From NCBI GenBank assembly GCA_025656455.1, contig JAHXHS010000015.1, positions 1 through 64,000 on the forward strand: DNA of 64,000 nt, in the 5' to 3' direction. The stretch comes from Candidatus Thiodiazotropha sp. (ex Epidulcina cf. delphinae). Its GTDB lineage: Bacteria; Pseudomonadota; Gammaproteobacteria; Chromatiales; Chromatiaceae. Each line of letters opens with the position of its first letter. Within the stretch, counting starts at the first letter, position 1. The position numbers and the translations under genes were made by a program. This document shows, piece after piece, positions 52,659 to 61,944 of this stretch. The notes beneath the pieces were generated by a model. The model was not told where the DNA came from. It did no database searches and saw only the letters and a program-made list of their open reading frames with translations.

Positions 52659-55600
52659 ATGGTTAGGATTCCTGCGCCCTCATTTCGTCATTTTCTCTCT
52701 TCGTCTCCACGGATTGTATACGCATGTTTGCTGATTGCGGTCAGTGACCTCAATGCCGCTCTGATCGTGGATGCCGGTCCGGACCAGATTGTCGCTGCGG
52801 ATGAGAGCGTACAACTGGACGGCAGCGCAAGCAGGGAGACCGACGGCGGCATCGCCGGTTATCACTGGTTTCAGGCGCGGGGTCCGGTGGTTACCCTGGA
52901 AAACGCCCGAGCCGCCGTCGCCGGTTTTCTGGCGCCTGCAAACGCCGAACTTGAATTTGTGCTCAGACTGACCAGTGAGTCGGGTGAAAAGGCCACTGAT
53001 CGCGTCGTCGTGCGTGCCGAGCCCTATGCCAATCAGTCTCCGGCAGCTGATGCAGGCCCGGATCAGACGGTCTCAGTCGGTGATACGGTCCAGCTGGATG
53101 GCAGCGCCAGTACGGATGCCGATGGCGCCATTGTCAAATACCGCTGGTATCAAAACCGGGGACCTGCCGTGCAACTAGACAACGCACAAACAGCGACACC
53201 CAGCTTCCCGGCCCCGCCCAACGCTGAATTGGCATTCGGTCTGCGGGTGGAGGATAACGCGGGCGCGATAGCCAACGACAATGTTGTCATTCGCGTTGAA
53301 CCCAACACAAATCAACCGCCCATAGCCCGTGCGGGAGAGGATCAGACAGTCACCGCCGGCGATAGGGTGCAACTTGACGGCAGCGCGAGCACGGACCCTG
53401 ATGGCTCAGTTGTCAAGTACAACTGGTATCAATATCGCGGGCCTTCAGTCGTATTGAATAATCCCCGCACGGCAACGCCGAGCTTTGTGGCGCCGGCCAA
53501 TGCCGTACTGGCGTTCGGCCTTCAGGCCATCGATAACGCCGGCGCGGCTACAGGCGATAATATCTTGATCCGAACAGAGCCTTACACAAATCGTCCACCA
53601 GTGGCCAATGCAGGAGCGGATCAGGCGGTTTCCTCAGGCGATACAGTCCAACTCGATGGTGGCGCCAGCAGGGATACGGATGGCGTCATTGCCAAATACC
53701 GCTGGTATCAGACTCGGGGCCCTGCGGTACAGCTCAATGGCGCGCGTACAGCGACTCCCAGTTTTCAGGCGCCGCCCAATGCCCAGTTGGCCTTTGGTCT
53801 TCAGGTGGAAGACAATGCCGGCGCCACGGGTTGGGACGATGTCGTGATTCGGGTCGAGCCCTATACCAATCAGTCACCGGTTGCCATGGCAGGTCCGGAT
53901 CAGACGGTCTCGGCCGGCGATAGGGTTCAGCTCGACGGCGGCGCCAGTACGGATGGCGACGGCAGCATCGTCAAATACGACTGGCGGCAGACCGGTGGTC
54001 CGGCGGTGCGGCTTCAGGGCGTAGATGCGACAAATAGCAGCTTTCAGGCGCCGCCGAATGCGCAGTTGGAGTTCCGGCTTCGGGTGGTTGATGACGCGGG
54101 CGCTGTCGGGTATGACAAGGTCCGGGTTCGGGTCGAACCGATCACCAATCAGGCGCCGGTGGCGAATGCCGGCGATGACAGAACCGTCTCCCTGGGGGCG
54201 AGGGTTACGCTGGACGGTAGCGCCAGCACCGACGCCGACGGTGATATCGCAAGGTATGTTTGGTGGCAGCGCAGCGGTCCAAACATTCAACTCAGCGGCT
54301 GGAACACCGCCACCCCGAGTTTCGAAGCCACTGCCCCGGGCGACGTCATAATGCGCCTGCGGGTGGAAGACGATCGCGGCGCGCGGGTGATGGATGATGT
54401 GCGCATTACCGTGGAGGATGACGGCAATCGACCGCCGGTGGCCGATGCAGGGCCGAATGGATCAGGTGTCGAGGACCGCATATATAACCTGAACGGTACT
54501 GAGAGCAATGATCAGGATGGAGATATATCTTCTTATCTGTGGGAGCAGATTACAGGTCCACAAGCGACAGTTTGGAGTGGCAGACTCAACTCATCGCGAG
54601 TGAGTGTCAGGTTGCCCGACGTTGAACAGGATACCGAAGTCAGTTTCAGGCTGATGGTCACAGATGATCAGGGCTTAAGCTCATCCGATGAAATCCTGAT
54701 TTTGGTGTTGAAAAACTTGCCGCCTCAGCCCGTTCCCATCCCCATACAGACAGTGGTGGAAGGAAGCTACCATGTCATGGATGCAACCAGCCTGTTTATC
54801 ACTCAACCATTAGATCGAATAGATTTGGGTTCGTATCGCTGGCGGCAGGTGAGTGGACCGTCTGTGATTCTGCAATATCGACAATATAGAGAGCAAGTGC
54901 GAATTTTGACGCCAGAGGTAGTAAGTCTAACGCCATTGGTGTTCGAGGTAAGTGCGACCGACCGGTTGGGTTTGGTGGCGACGAACACGATCACCATCAA
55001 TGTTGTTAATCCAGAAGGCCTGCCTCTGAATGTGCCACCTGTAGCCGATGCCGGAGAAGATAAAGTCAGTATCAGCCAGCAATATATTGTGGTGGATGGA
55101 TCGGCAAGCCATGACCCGGATGGTAAAATCGTTTCCTATGAGTGGGAACTGATTGAAGGTCCGGAAGGACTGACAGGCCATAGTGGTTTTAATAGGTATA
55201 ATCAACCATACCCGACGAACTATATGGGTTCCTATCCCAGTGTGCCTGGGGACTATGTCATTCGTTTAACTGTGATTGATGATAGAGGAGGTTCATCAAC
55301 CGATGATGTGAGAATCACGTTACAATCATCCCAGGAGACGGGGCAATTGCCTCATGCCAACGCGGGGAGTGACAGGATAGATAGTCGTTACTACTTCAAT
55401 CATGACGATAACCGAACGCTTTCCGGTAGTGCGAGTTCGGATGAGGATGGTGCGATTGTTTCCTATCACTGGCAGCAGATCAGCGGACCCAAGGTTGAAA
55501 TAGCAAATACGTCAACTGTTCGCACTCATTTTATACCAATGCCAATACACTCATATGTGTCATATCGTTTCCTGCTAACCGTAATTGACGACAATGGAAA

Positions 55601-57575
55601 TCAAGATGACGATGAGGTGAGATGGGGTGTTGGGTACAAAAATAGTCTGCCCAGAGCAAGTTTAGTGCAGAGAGCGCTAATAGGTCTGTCTGGAAGCACG
55701 TTTCAATTGGATGGAACTGGCAGTTATGATCCGGATGACTATATCTCTGCATTTAACTGGTCTCAGCAAAGTGGCCCTGGAGTGGTGTTTCTGGATGACT
55801 CTGTCGAACCGATCGTGCAGTTGCCTGAACTGGATCCACTGAGTGGCCTTCAGCGGATACGCGTGGAACTATCCGTGACAGATCTTGATGGTGCTGAGAG
55901 TAATGCACCTGACCAGGAATATTACTGGATTCTTCATCCGGATTATAATTCAGCATTGTTCGATGCGGGTGATGATCTTTTTGTTCGTTCAGGTGACCAG
56001 GTAGAGATTGCCGGCCAACCTCTTGTTCCGAGTGACTGCAATCCAATCACAGGCTGTTCGGATGATAGTGTAGCCCTTCGTTGGATGCTGCTGGATGGGC
56101 CGCAAGTAGAGATTACACAAGGTGCTGGATGGACACTCGGATTTACCGCGCCACAGGTTTCCGACCGCACATCCCTGACGTTTGCATTGGCTAAGACATA
56201 CTCCACGGGCCCTTTTGGTGCGATTGTATTGAATGCGGACCCTGTAAAAGTTAATGTGCTGCCACTGGGGCAAGAATTGACGTCCGACGCAGGAGAGGAT
56301 CAACGAGCTGTCGAGAAAAGTTTTATCACCCTCATTGGCAGTGGCAGTTATGATCCATACGGAACGATTGAACAATACCACTGGGAACAGCTGGAAGGCC
56401 CACAGGCATTGATGAGTGCGCCGAATGAGGCTGTAACTGAGTTGGCGCTACCCGCTTTAGCAGCGGAAGCTGAACTGCTATTCCAACTCACTGTGGTCAA
56501 CGATTGGGACATGCAAGCCGTGGATACCGTCAGGATTACGGTGACGCCCGACCTGACCGACGGCGATATCGATGCCGACGGCGTCCACGACGACAATGAT
56601 CGCTTCCCCCAAGACCCCAATGAGGCCTACGATTATGATGCGGACGGCATAGGCGACAACGGGGATGCCGACCGGGACGGCGACGGCATCGGCAACGATG
56701 CCGATTTCCACCCGAATGATCCGGTGAGCGGACCCCCCTCTCAGATAAGCGTCATTGAGCCGATGGATGGTGCGGACATCGATGCCGGGTATGTGATTGT
56801 TAAGGGCACGGTGGATGGGCCGGCCAACACAGGCGTCACGGTTAACGGTATTGTCGCTGAGCGAAGTGGCGAACCCTACGGCAGTGAATTCACCGCCCGA
56901 GTGCCCCTTGAGGAGGGCGCCAATGAACTGCAAGTCACGGCGACCACCCTCAGTCGCAGGCAGGTCAGCCAGACCCTGACCGTCAATCGCGCCAGCGCAA
57001 GCCCCATCAGGTTTTTCGTGTCGGAGAGAAACGGCTTGGCGCCGTTGGAGAACAGGCTCAGCCTTGTCAACGAAGGAGCGAGTCCCATCGTCCAGGTCGA
57101 TATCGACTACGAGGGAGACGGCGGCATCGACGAGACCCTGGTCGACGATTTCGAGAGAGATCTCGTCTACCTCTATGAGACGGAAGGGTTCTACTTCCCC
57201 ACGGCCATCGTGACAGACGCGGATGGTCTGCAACACAGCCTGACCCAAGTTGTTAGCGTGGTCACCGAAGAGAGTATACTCGCCCAGTTGGAGAATCACT
57301 GGTCGGACATGAATAGCGCGCTAACCGATGGCAACCTGGGGTTGGCGTTGGAACATATCGGCATGAGCCGTAGTGAACAGTATGGGAGACTCTTTCGCTA
57401 CCTACTGCCCAAGATGCCGGAAATCGTGGCGAGTTATTCAGCGCTGCACGTCAACAATCTTGCCATGGATCATGCCTCGGTACATGTGGTGCGTAGCATC
57501 AATGGCGAGAATCAGGTCTTCACCATCAGTTTTAACCAGGACATCTTCGGTGTCTGGCGGATCATCAGTATGTAG
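52659..57575 (+). CDS. Giant secreted PKD-repeat protein with calcium-binding and C-terminal NTF2-like regions
   Basis: The 1638-residue protein has a hydrophobic export signal (residues about 17-34) and some thirteen tandem PKD/REJ-like Ig domains of 90-100 residues, each starting near A-x-A-G-x-D-x-x-V and L-D-G-S-A-S. The first six are close copies; later ones diverge. Then comes a thrombospondin-3-like calcium stretch (DIDADGVHDDNDRFPQDPNE and DADRDGDGIGNDADFHPND), a bacterial Ig domain, one more PKD-like unit and a C-terminal ~95 residues ending FNQDIFGVWRIISM that resembles an NTF2-like fold. It is likely a surface or released adhesive scaffold. It heads an operon with two lipoproteins and a phospholipase-like protein. 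Confidence 0.88.
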   Translation: MVRIPAPSFRHFLSSSPRIVYACLLIAVSDLNAALIVDAGPDQIVAADESVQLDGSASRETDGGIAGYHWFQARGPVVTLENARAAVAGFLAPANAELEFVLRLTSESGEKATDRVVVRAEPYANQSPAADAGPDQTVSVGDTVQLDGSASTDADGAIVKYRWYQNRGPAVQLDNAQTATPSFPAPPNAELAFGLRVEDNAGAIANDNVVIRVEPNTNQPPIARAGEDQTVTAGDRVQLDGSASTDPDGSVVKYNWYQYRGPSVVLNNPRTATPSFVAPANAVLAFGLQAIDNAGAATGDNILIRTEPYTNRPPVANAGADQAVSSGDTVQLDGGASRDTDGVIAKYRWYQTRGPAVQLNGARTATPSFQAPPNAQLAFGLQVEDNAGATGWDDVVIRVEPYTNQSPVAMAGPDQTVSAGDRVQLDGGASTDGDGSIVKYDWRQTGGPAVRLQGVDATNSSFQAPPNAQLEFRLRVVDDAGAVGYDKVRVRVEPITNQAPVANAGDDRTVSLGARVTLDGSASTDADGDIARYVWWQRSGPNIQLSGWNTATPSFEATAPGDVIMRLRVEDDRGARVMDDVRITVEDDGNRPPVADAGPNGSGVEDRIYNLNGTESNDQDGDISSYLWEQITGPQATVWSGRLNSSRVSVRLPDVEQDTEVSFRLMVTDDQGLSSSDEILILVLKNLPPQPVPIPIQTVVEGSYHVMDATSLFITQPLDRIDLGSYRWRQVSGPSVILQYRQYREQVRILTPEVVSLTPLVFEVSATDRLGLVATNTITINVVNPEGLPLNVPPVADAGEDKVSISQQYIVVDGSASHDPDGKIVSYEWELIEGPEGLTGHSGFNRYNQPYPTNYMGSYPSVPGDYVIRLTVIDDRGGSSTDDVRITLQSSQETGQLPHANAGSDRIDSRYYFNHDDNRTLSGSASSDEDGAIVSYHWQQISGPKVEIANTSTVRTHFIPMPIHSYVSYRFLLTVIDDNGNQDDDEVRWGVGYKNSLPRASLVQRALIGLSGSTFQLDGTGSYDPDDYISAFNWSQQSGPGVVFLDDSVEPIVQLPELDPLSGLQRIRVELSVTDLDGAESNAPDQEYYWILHPDYNSALFDAGDDLFVRSGDQVEIAGQPLVPSDCNPITGCSDDSVALRWMLLDGPQVEITQGAGWTLGFTAPQVSDRTSLTFALAKTYSTGPFGAIVLNADPVKVNVLPLGQELTSDAGEDQRAVEKSFITLIGSGSYDPYGTIEQYHWEQLEGPQALMSAPNEAVTELALPALAAEAELLFQLTVVNDWDMQAVDTVRITVTPDLTDGDIDADGVHDDNDRFPQDPNEAYDYDADGIGDNGDADRDGDGIGNDADFHPNDPVSGPPSQISVIEPMDGADIDAGYVIVKGTVDGPANTGVTVNGIVAERSGEPYGSEFTARVPLEEGANELQVTATTLSRRQVSQTLTVNRASASPIRFFVSERNGLAPLENRLSLVNEGASPIVQVDIDYEGDGGIDETLVDDFERDLVYLYETEGFYFPTAIVTDADGLQHSLTQVVSVVTEESILAQLENHWSDMNSALTDGNLGLALEHIGMSRSEQYGRLFRYLLPKMPEIVASYSALHVNNLAMDHASVHVVRSINGENQVFTISFNQDIFGVWRIISM

Positions 57576-57610
57576 CGCCTCAATGAAGCGCGACTCACAG
57601 GAATCAAGCT

Positions 57611-58435
57611 ATGGAATCCAAAAAAAACATGAGATCATTGAGTGATTTTTTGCAACAGCGATGGCTTGTTCGATGTGCCTGGGGCGGAATGTTGAGCTTG
57701 GCTCTGGTCCTGCTTTCAGGGTGCAGTGCACGAATATCATCCCATTATTTTGGAGGTGAGAAGATTGGTCGTTGTTTTGACAAACCAAGCGTCCTCTGTG
57801 AAATAAGCATCGAAGCTGTACTTGGAAAGGTAGTCGACAGCCAGTCGGGCAAACCACTGGAAGGGGTCATCGTCATGGGTTATTGGCCGAAGATGATGGC
57901 AAGGCCACATTGGAGGGCCACGGTTGGGGTCGCCTACCTGGCTGAGACATTGAGCGACTCAGCCGGTCTGTTTGAAATTCCCGTCTGTGATCCACCCTGT
58001 GAGGTAAAAGGCTATTTTGCATACTATCAGCCGGATATCCTCTTCTTCAAGGAGGGTTACTACCCCAGGGCGCTCTCCAACCCGATCACGGATGTCCGCT
58101 TTGATGTGCGCTCATCCGAACATATGCGGTGGCGATGGGACTGGAACGGCGAAGTCATTGAACTGGAGCCGGTCAGCGACAAAAACGATCCGAGGCTCAA
58201 GGCGGCCTATACCCTCTCACCGAGGCTCTATCTGAATGAAAATTGCAACTGGATGAAGATACCGAAAACCCTGATGTTCAAGGCCAGACAGATGCAACTC
58301 AGGGAGCGTGACAAGGAAAAAGCAGACATGCCGGTCGTGCTGTATCTTTCGGAGTATTATTTGAAGAAACCGAAAAAATGCCATCCCGACCCGGCAAACT
58401 ATCTGAAGGAGGCCGTTCGGCATGAAAGCGAATGA
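57611..58435 (+). CDS. Lipoprotein with a carboxypeptidase-regulatory-like domain (paralogue 1)
   Basis: The 274-residue protein has a type II signal peptide with lipobox LLSGC (Cys38). After it, LGKVVDSQSGKPLEGVIVMG is the hallmark strand pair of carboxypeptidase-regulatory-like (transthyretin-type) domains, and F-K-E-G-Y-Y-P-R-A closes it. Cysteines (CFDKPSVLC, CDPPC) and the C-terminal motif KKCHPDPANYLKE are shared with the next gene. AGGAA precedes the ATG. It is 35 bases after the PKD gene and overlaps the next gene by 14 bases. Probably outer-membrane anchored; function unknown. Confidence 0.82.
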   Translation: MESKKNMRSLSDFLQQRWLVRCAWGGMLSLALVLLSGCSARISSHYFGGEKIGRCFDKPSVLCEISIEAVLGKVVDSQSGKPLEGVIVMGYWPKMMARPHWRATVGVAYLAETLSDSAGLFEIPVCDPPCEVKGYFAYYQPDILFFKEGYYPRALSNPITDVRFDVRSSEHMRWRWDWNGEVIELEPVSDKNDPRLKAAYTLSPRLYLNENCNWMKIPKTLMFKARQMQLRERDKEKADMPVVLYLSEYYLKKPKKCHPDPANYLKEAVRHESE

Positions 58436-59207
58436 ACCGTTGAGCCCGCAAGGGCGAAGCAAGCGCACATCCTTTCCGGCCTGGAATACCCTATTTCTAT
58501 TGCTCGGCATGACCGTTTTGACGGCCTGCGCGGGGCCGGGTTACTACACCTTTACCCGGGAAGCCACTGGCTGGGTGGTCGATGGCGCAACAGGCGTGCC
58601 GCTGGAGGGTGTGATAGTGGTGGGCGCCTGGCCCAGAATCGGCAGCACCCTCTGTGGCGATCACGAGGCGATGAGGTCTCACTTCTATGAGACCACGACA
58701 AACCGCAGCGGTGAGTTCAGGATACCCGGCTGTGTCAAAACCACAGGGGTCTTTTTTCACAGTGATGCCGATATCAGCTTTTACAAGCAGGGCTATTTTC
58801 CGAAGACACTAAACAATGATGCTACTTGGGATCCCAATGTGTGGAAAGACAAATTCGGCATTTACGGACCAGGATGGGTGTGGCAGTTCGAGGGCTCGGT
58901 TATCGAATTGGAATCGTCTGTGGGAATGTCTAAGGAAAGACTGGAAAAAATTGAAAATTCTAAAAATATTCGAGTTGTAACCGATTATCTAGGCTTATAT
59001 GGATCAGAATGCATGTGGTTGAAGATGCCAAGGATGACGATGGCAACAGGGCATAGGATTAGAGAAAGGGAAGAAGGGCATGAAGCCCAAGATATTGCAA
59101 ACAAGCCTTTGGCAAACTACTTGGTGGAAACTTATTTTGAAGACCCGGAGAAGTGTCACCCCGACCCGGTAGGATTCTTGATGGAGTATAAGGATGAAAT
59201 GGAATAA
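58422..59207 (+). CDS. Lipoprotein with a carboxypeptidase-regulatory-like domain (paralogue 2)
   Basis: This 261-residue protein is a paralogue of the previous one: lipobox VLTAC (Cys36), TGWVVDGATGVPLEGVIVVG, a Y-K-Q-G-Y-F-P-K-T turn and the end motif EKCHPDPVGFLME. The shared motif CHPDP suggests a common partner or metal site. It overlaps both neighbours by 14 bases, so the three genes are translationally coupled. From about 58935 to 59110 the codons are richer in A and T than before, a local composition shift. Confidence 0.82.
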   Translation: MKANEPLSPQGRSKRTSFPAWNTLFLLLGMTVLTACAGPGYYTFTREATGWVVDGATGVPLEGVIVVGAWPRIGSTLCGDHEAMRSHFYETTTNRSGEFRIPGCVKTTGVFFHSDADISFYKQGYFPKTLNNDATWDPNVWKDKFGIYGPGWVWQFEGSVIELESSVGMSKERLEKIENSKNIRVVTDYLGLYGSECMWLKMPRMTMATGHRIREREEGHEAQDIANKPLANYLVETYFEDPEKCHPDPVGFLMEYKDEME

Positions 59208-61944
59208 AGGACTGTTGGGCATGGTTGTAGTTGTTTTGGTTCACTCAACCCCCGTTTTCGCCTACAAGGCAATGAGCCACCAAGCAATCACCAACCACGT
59301 GGCGTCGCGTACTATCCTGTCGAATGAGGAACTGATGGCGGGGATGGGATTTGATGTTATCGTCCCTGAAACTGTTAAAACTTTGCTGAAGAGTAATGAA
59401 AAACGTACTGATTGCAATACCCCAAAAAGAGATAAAAACATCAGACACTTCTACTGCGGCGCCGCCCTTGAGGATCTGGGTATACGCTCCCTCAATCACT
59501 TTTTCGATCCTGTCAGAGGCTTGCCCCTGCACCGCTTAGGCGCCCCATTAGTGGGTTTTCGAAGTTCGCCGGAGTGGTCGCTTGAGGATGGCGATGAATT
59601 CACCGGTCAGGAGTTCTCATTCAAAGATGCTCATGACTATTTTCTCGGGTCGAAGATCGCGAGTTTTCAAGAGAGTCGTGAGGAAAACGAACAGAAACTG
59701 CTTTTGGCCTTGGGGCATGTGGTCCACCATCTCCAGGATATGGCGCAGCCGGCCCATGTGCGCAACGATATGCATTGCGATGGGGAGGCGGACCGAATGA
59801 CCTATTGTCTAGGCTATTTGGCGCATGATCCCAGTTATTATGAGAGTAGAACTGATGATGTGTATAGTGAGCTACCCTTAACCGGTTATGCGGATTTAGA
59901 CTTGAACACCTTCCGCAAGGCCCGCGATTTCTGGTCCACCGGCAGCCAACGGCAGGGCATTGGCATGGCGGAATTCGCCAACTGGAATTTCATCAGCCAG
60001 GACACCAACTTTGTCTATGTTTACAACCCCCTGTTTCCGGAGGGCCAACCCCAATTATACCCCAGTCTCTTCTATGACAACCCGGTGCCGGAGCCCCTGG
60101 GCACTGGTATTGAGATTGCCAGCGATACGAGTGGTGTCCTTGGTACCAAATGGTTTGTTGGCAACCAGGTGACGGATCGATACCGCCCGGCACAGTCGGG
60201 TTTCAATGCCCAGGCCAGCACCCTGTCGATATTCCATCACGATTTGCAAGCGTCTGAGTATCTGCCCCATACGGAGAATACGCTTAAGTTGGATGACGAT
60301 ACTCATGCTGCCGCCAGACCCTTTCTGATTCCCCGCACCGTGGCCTACAGCGCTGGATTGGTCAACTATTTCTTTCGCGGTCAAATGGCGATAAGAGACG
60401 CCCGTGTCTATGTCTCGGGTTCGAGCTTGCCCGATTCCATCAGTCTCAGCGTGGCGAACGTGAGCAGCGATCATACACCGGGGAATGCCCCTTTCTCATT
60501 CAAACAGGGGCGTTTCATGCTCTACTACGAAACCATAGATGGGCGGCGCCGCTTCGCAACCCCCTATAGTGGAGCTGATGTTGCGCTCACGGATGACGAG
60601 GAGCTTTCTGACCAAGCAACGATAGCCTTGGAATATCAACTCTCTGCGACATTATGGGACCGCAACAAACCGATGACCCTGATTTATGACGGCATCATCG
60701 GCGAAGAGCGGGGCATCGCCGTTAAGGAATTTTATCCGGATCCGCTTCTGGCTTTCTCTGTAGAGGGCGTTACGGGGAATTCGCCTGTCCCCAACATTGT
60801 CACTGTCACGGCTTCTTATGATATGGGCTATACCTGGGCGCTCAAAGGTGGTTTTGCCCTCTCTGTCAGTGATTCAACGCTGGATCCTTCCAATCGTGTT
60901 CTGGTCCACAACGCGATCAATCTGGGCGAGGGTGAGCTACTCGCTCATGTGAGTTATATCGACTATAGGGACGATGACGGGAATATCTTGGCAGGTAGAT
61001 CCGGGGATACCATGGTGCGCAGTAGTGACTATGGCCAAACATGGGAGGTTGTCGATTTCACATGGCAGCCGTTACTCAATGGCGCAGCGAAAGTGTCGGA
61101 TATCTTTTCAGTCTATCAAAGCATCGTATATACAGGCGAGCAAGGCCTGGCCGGGGTCCGGGTTCAACACCCCGGGGAAGCCGGCGAACCGCGCTCATTC
61201 CAGCTCTTTCAATCCAACGTCCTAGGTGTGGCGGGGAGCTGGCTGGGAAGCCCCGGACTGGGCACCGGCGGATTGCCGGAGGTGGACTATCTGGGCAACG
61301 CTTCCTATGGCTTTGCCGGTTACCTGGAGGGATATGATTCAGGAACCGGAGCGGAAGGCGGTGACTTTTTGTTCGATTCCATTATGATGCGCACCGATGA
61401 TGGGGGAGCCGGTTATTATCCATTGACAGACTTTGCCACGGAATGCGGGGATCCTGACGACCCCGGCAACCAAGTCACGCATTGTATCCAACATTTTGAA
61501 TATCTAGGGGATGAGCGTTTGCTCGGCTGGACCCGGCTCCGTGCCGAATCGCTTGCTGATTATCATAATAAAGTACCTTTCCATCTTTCCACTGATGGCG
61601 GTACGAGTTGGTCGTATGCCATGGATGCGCCCTTTGACCAGGCCTGCCAATCCCTGCCTGTTTGGGAAGGTCAAGTCAAAAAGGTGATCTATATCGGCAA
61701 GTCCCCGAAAGACAAGGATGTGCTGATGGCGTTGACACAGTGCCAGGAGGTCTACGAGGATTCATCCTCCGGTTCGCCACAATTGAACTGGGGTCCGGTT
61801 ACCGGTAAGCGTCTGTTTTTCTCCCGGGATGGTGGAAAACATTGGTACATGGGGAGGCTCCCGCGCGGATTGAACGATGACTCCGTGTTGCTCTATGCGG
61901 GAGACAATGGGGCGATACCGGGTTTGTACTATCCGGAAATCTGA
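59194..61944 (+). CDS. Secreted zinc phospholipase C-like protein fused to Asp-box repeats
   Basis: The 916-residue protein has a signal peptide cut after A23. Residues 24-400 resemble the zinc-dependent phospholipase C/P1 nuclease fold: mature N terminus YKAMSH, RSLNHFFDP, and LGHVVHHLQDMAQPAHVRND with H175, H179, D182 and H188 as likely zinc ligands. The C-terminal half contains four Asp-boxes S-x-D-x-G-x-x-W (SYDMGYTW near 540, SSDYGQTW near 610, STDGGTSW near 799, SRDGGKHW near 877), as in sialidase-type beta-propellers. It could cleave phospholipids or nucleic acid bound by the propeller. Its 3' end overlaps the convergent LysR gene by 16 bases. Confidence 0.8.
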   Translation: MKWNKGLLGMVVVVLVHSTPVFAYKAMSHQAITNHVASRTILSNEELMAGMGFDVIVPETVKTLLKSNEKRTDCNTPKRDKNIRHFYCGAALEDLGIRSLNHFFDPVRGLPLHRLGAPLVGFRSSPEWSLEDGDEFTGQEFSFKDAHDYFLGSKIASFQESREENEQKLLLALGHVVHHLQDMAQPAHVRNDMHCDGEADRMTYCLGYLAHDPSYYESRTDDVYSELPLTGYADLDLNTFRKARDFWSTGSQRQGIGMAEFANWNFISQDTNFVYVYNPLFPEGQPQLYPSLFYDNPVPEPLGTGIEIASDTSGVLGTKWFVGNQVTDRYRPAQSGFNAQASTLSIFHHDLQASEYLPHTENTLKLDDDTHAAARPFLIPRTVAYSAGLVNYFFRGQMAIRDARVYVSGSSLPDSISLSVANVSSDHTPGNAPFSFKQGRFMLYYETIDGRRRFATPYSGADVALTDDEELSDQATIALEYQLSATLWDRNKPMTLIYDGIIGEERGIAVKEFYPDPLLAFSVEGVTGNSPVPNIVTVTASYDMGYTWALKGGFALSVSDSTLDPSNRVLVHNAINLGEGELLAHVSYIDYRDDDGNILAGRSGDTMVRSSDYGQTWEVVDFTWQPLLNGAAKVSDIFSVYQSIVYTGEQGLAGVRVQHPGEAGEPRSFQLFQSNVLGVAGSWLGSPGLGTGGLPEVDYLGNASYGFAGYLEGYDSGTGAEGGDFLFDSIMMRTDDGGAGYYPLTDFATECGDPDDPGNQVTHCIQHFEYLGDERLLGWTRLRAESLADYHNKVPFHLSTDGGTSWSYAMDAPFDQACQSLPVWEGQVKKVIYIGKSPKDKDVLMALTQCQEVYEDSSSGSPQLNWGPVTGKRLFFSRDGGKHWYMGRLPRGLNDDSVLLYAGDNGAIPGLYYPEI

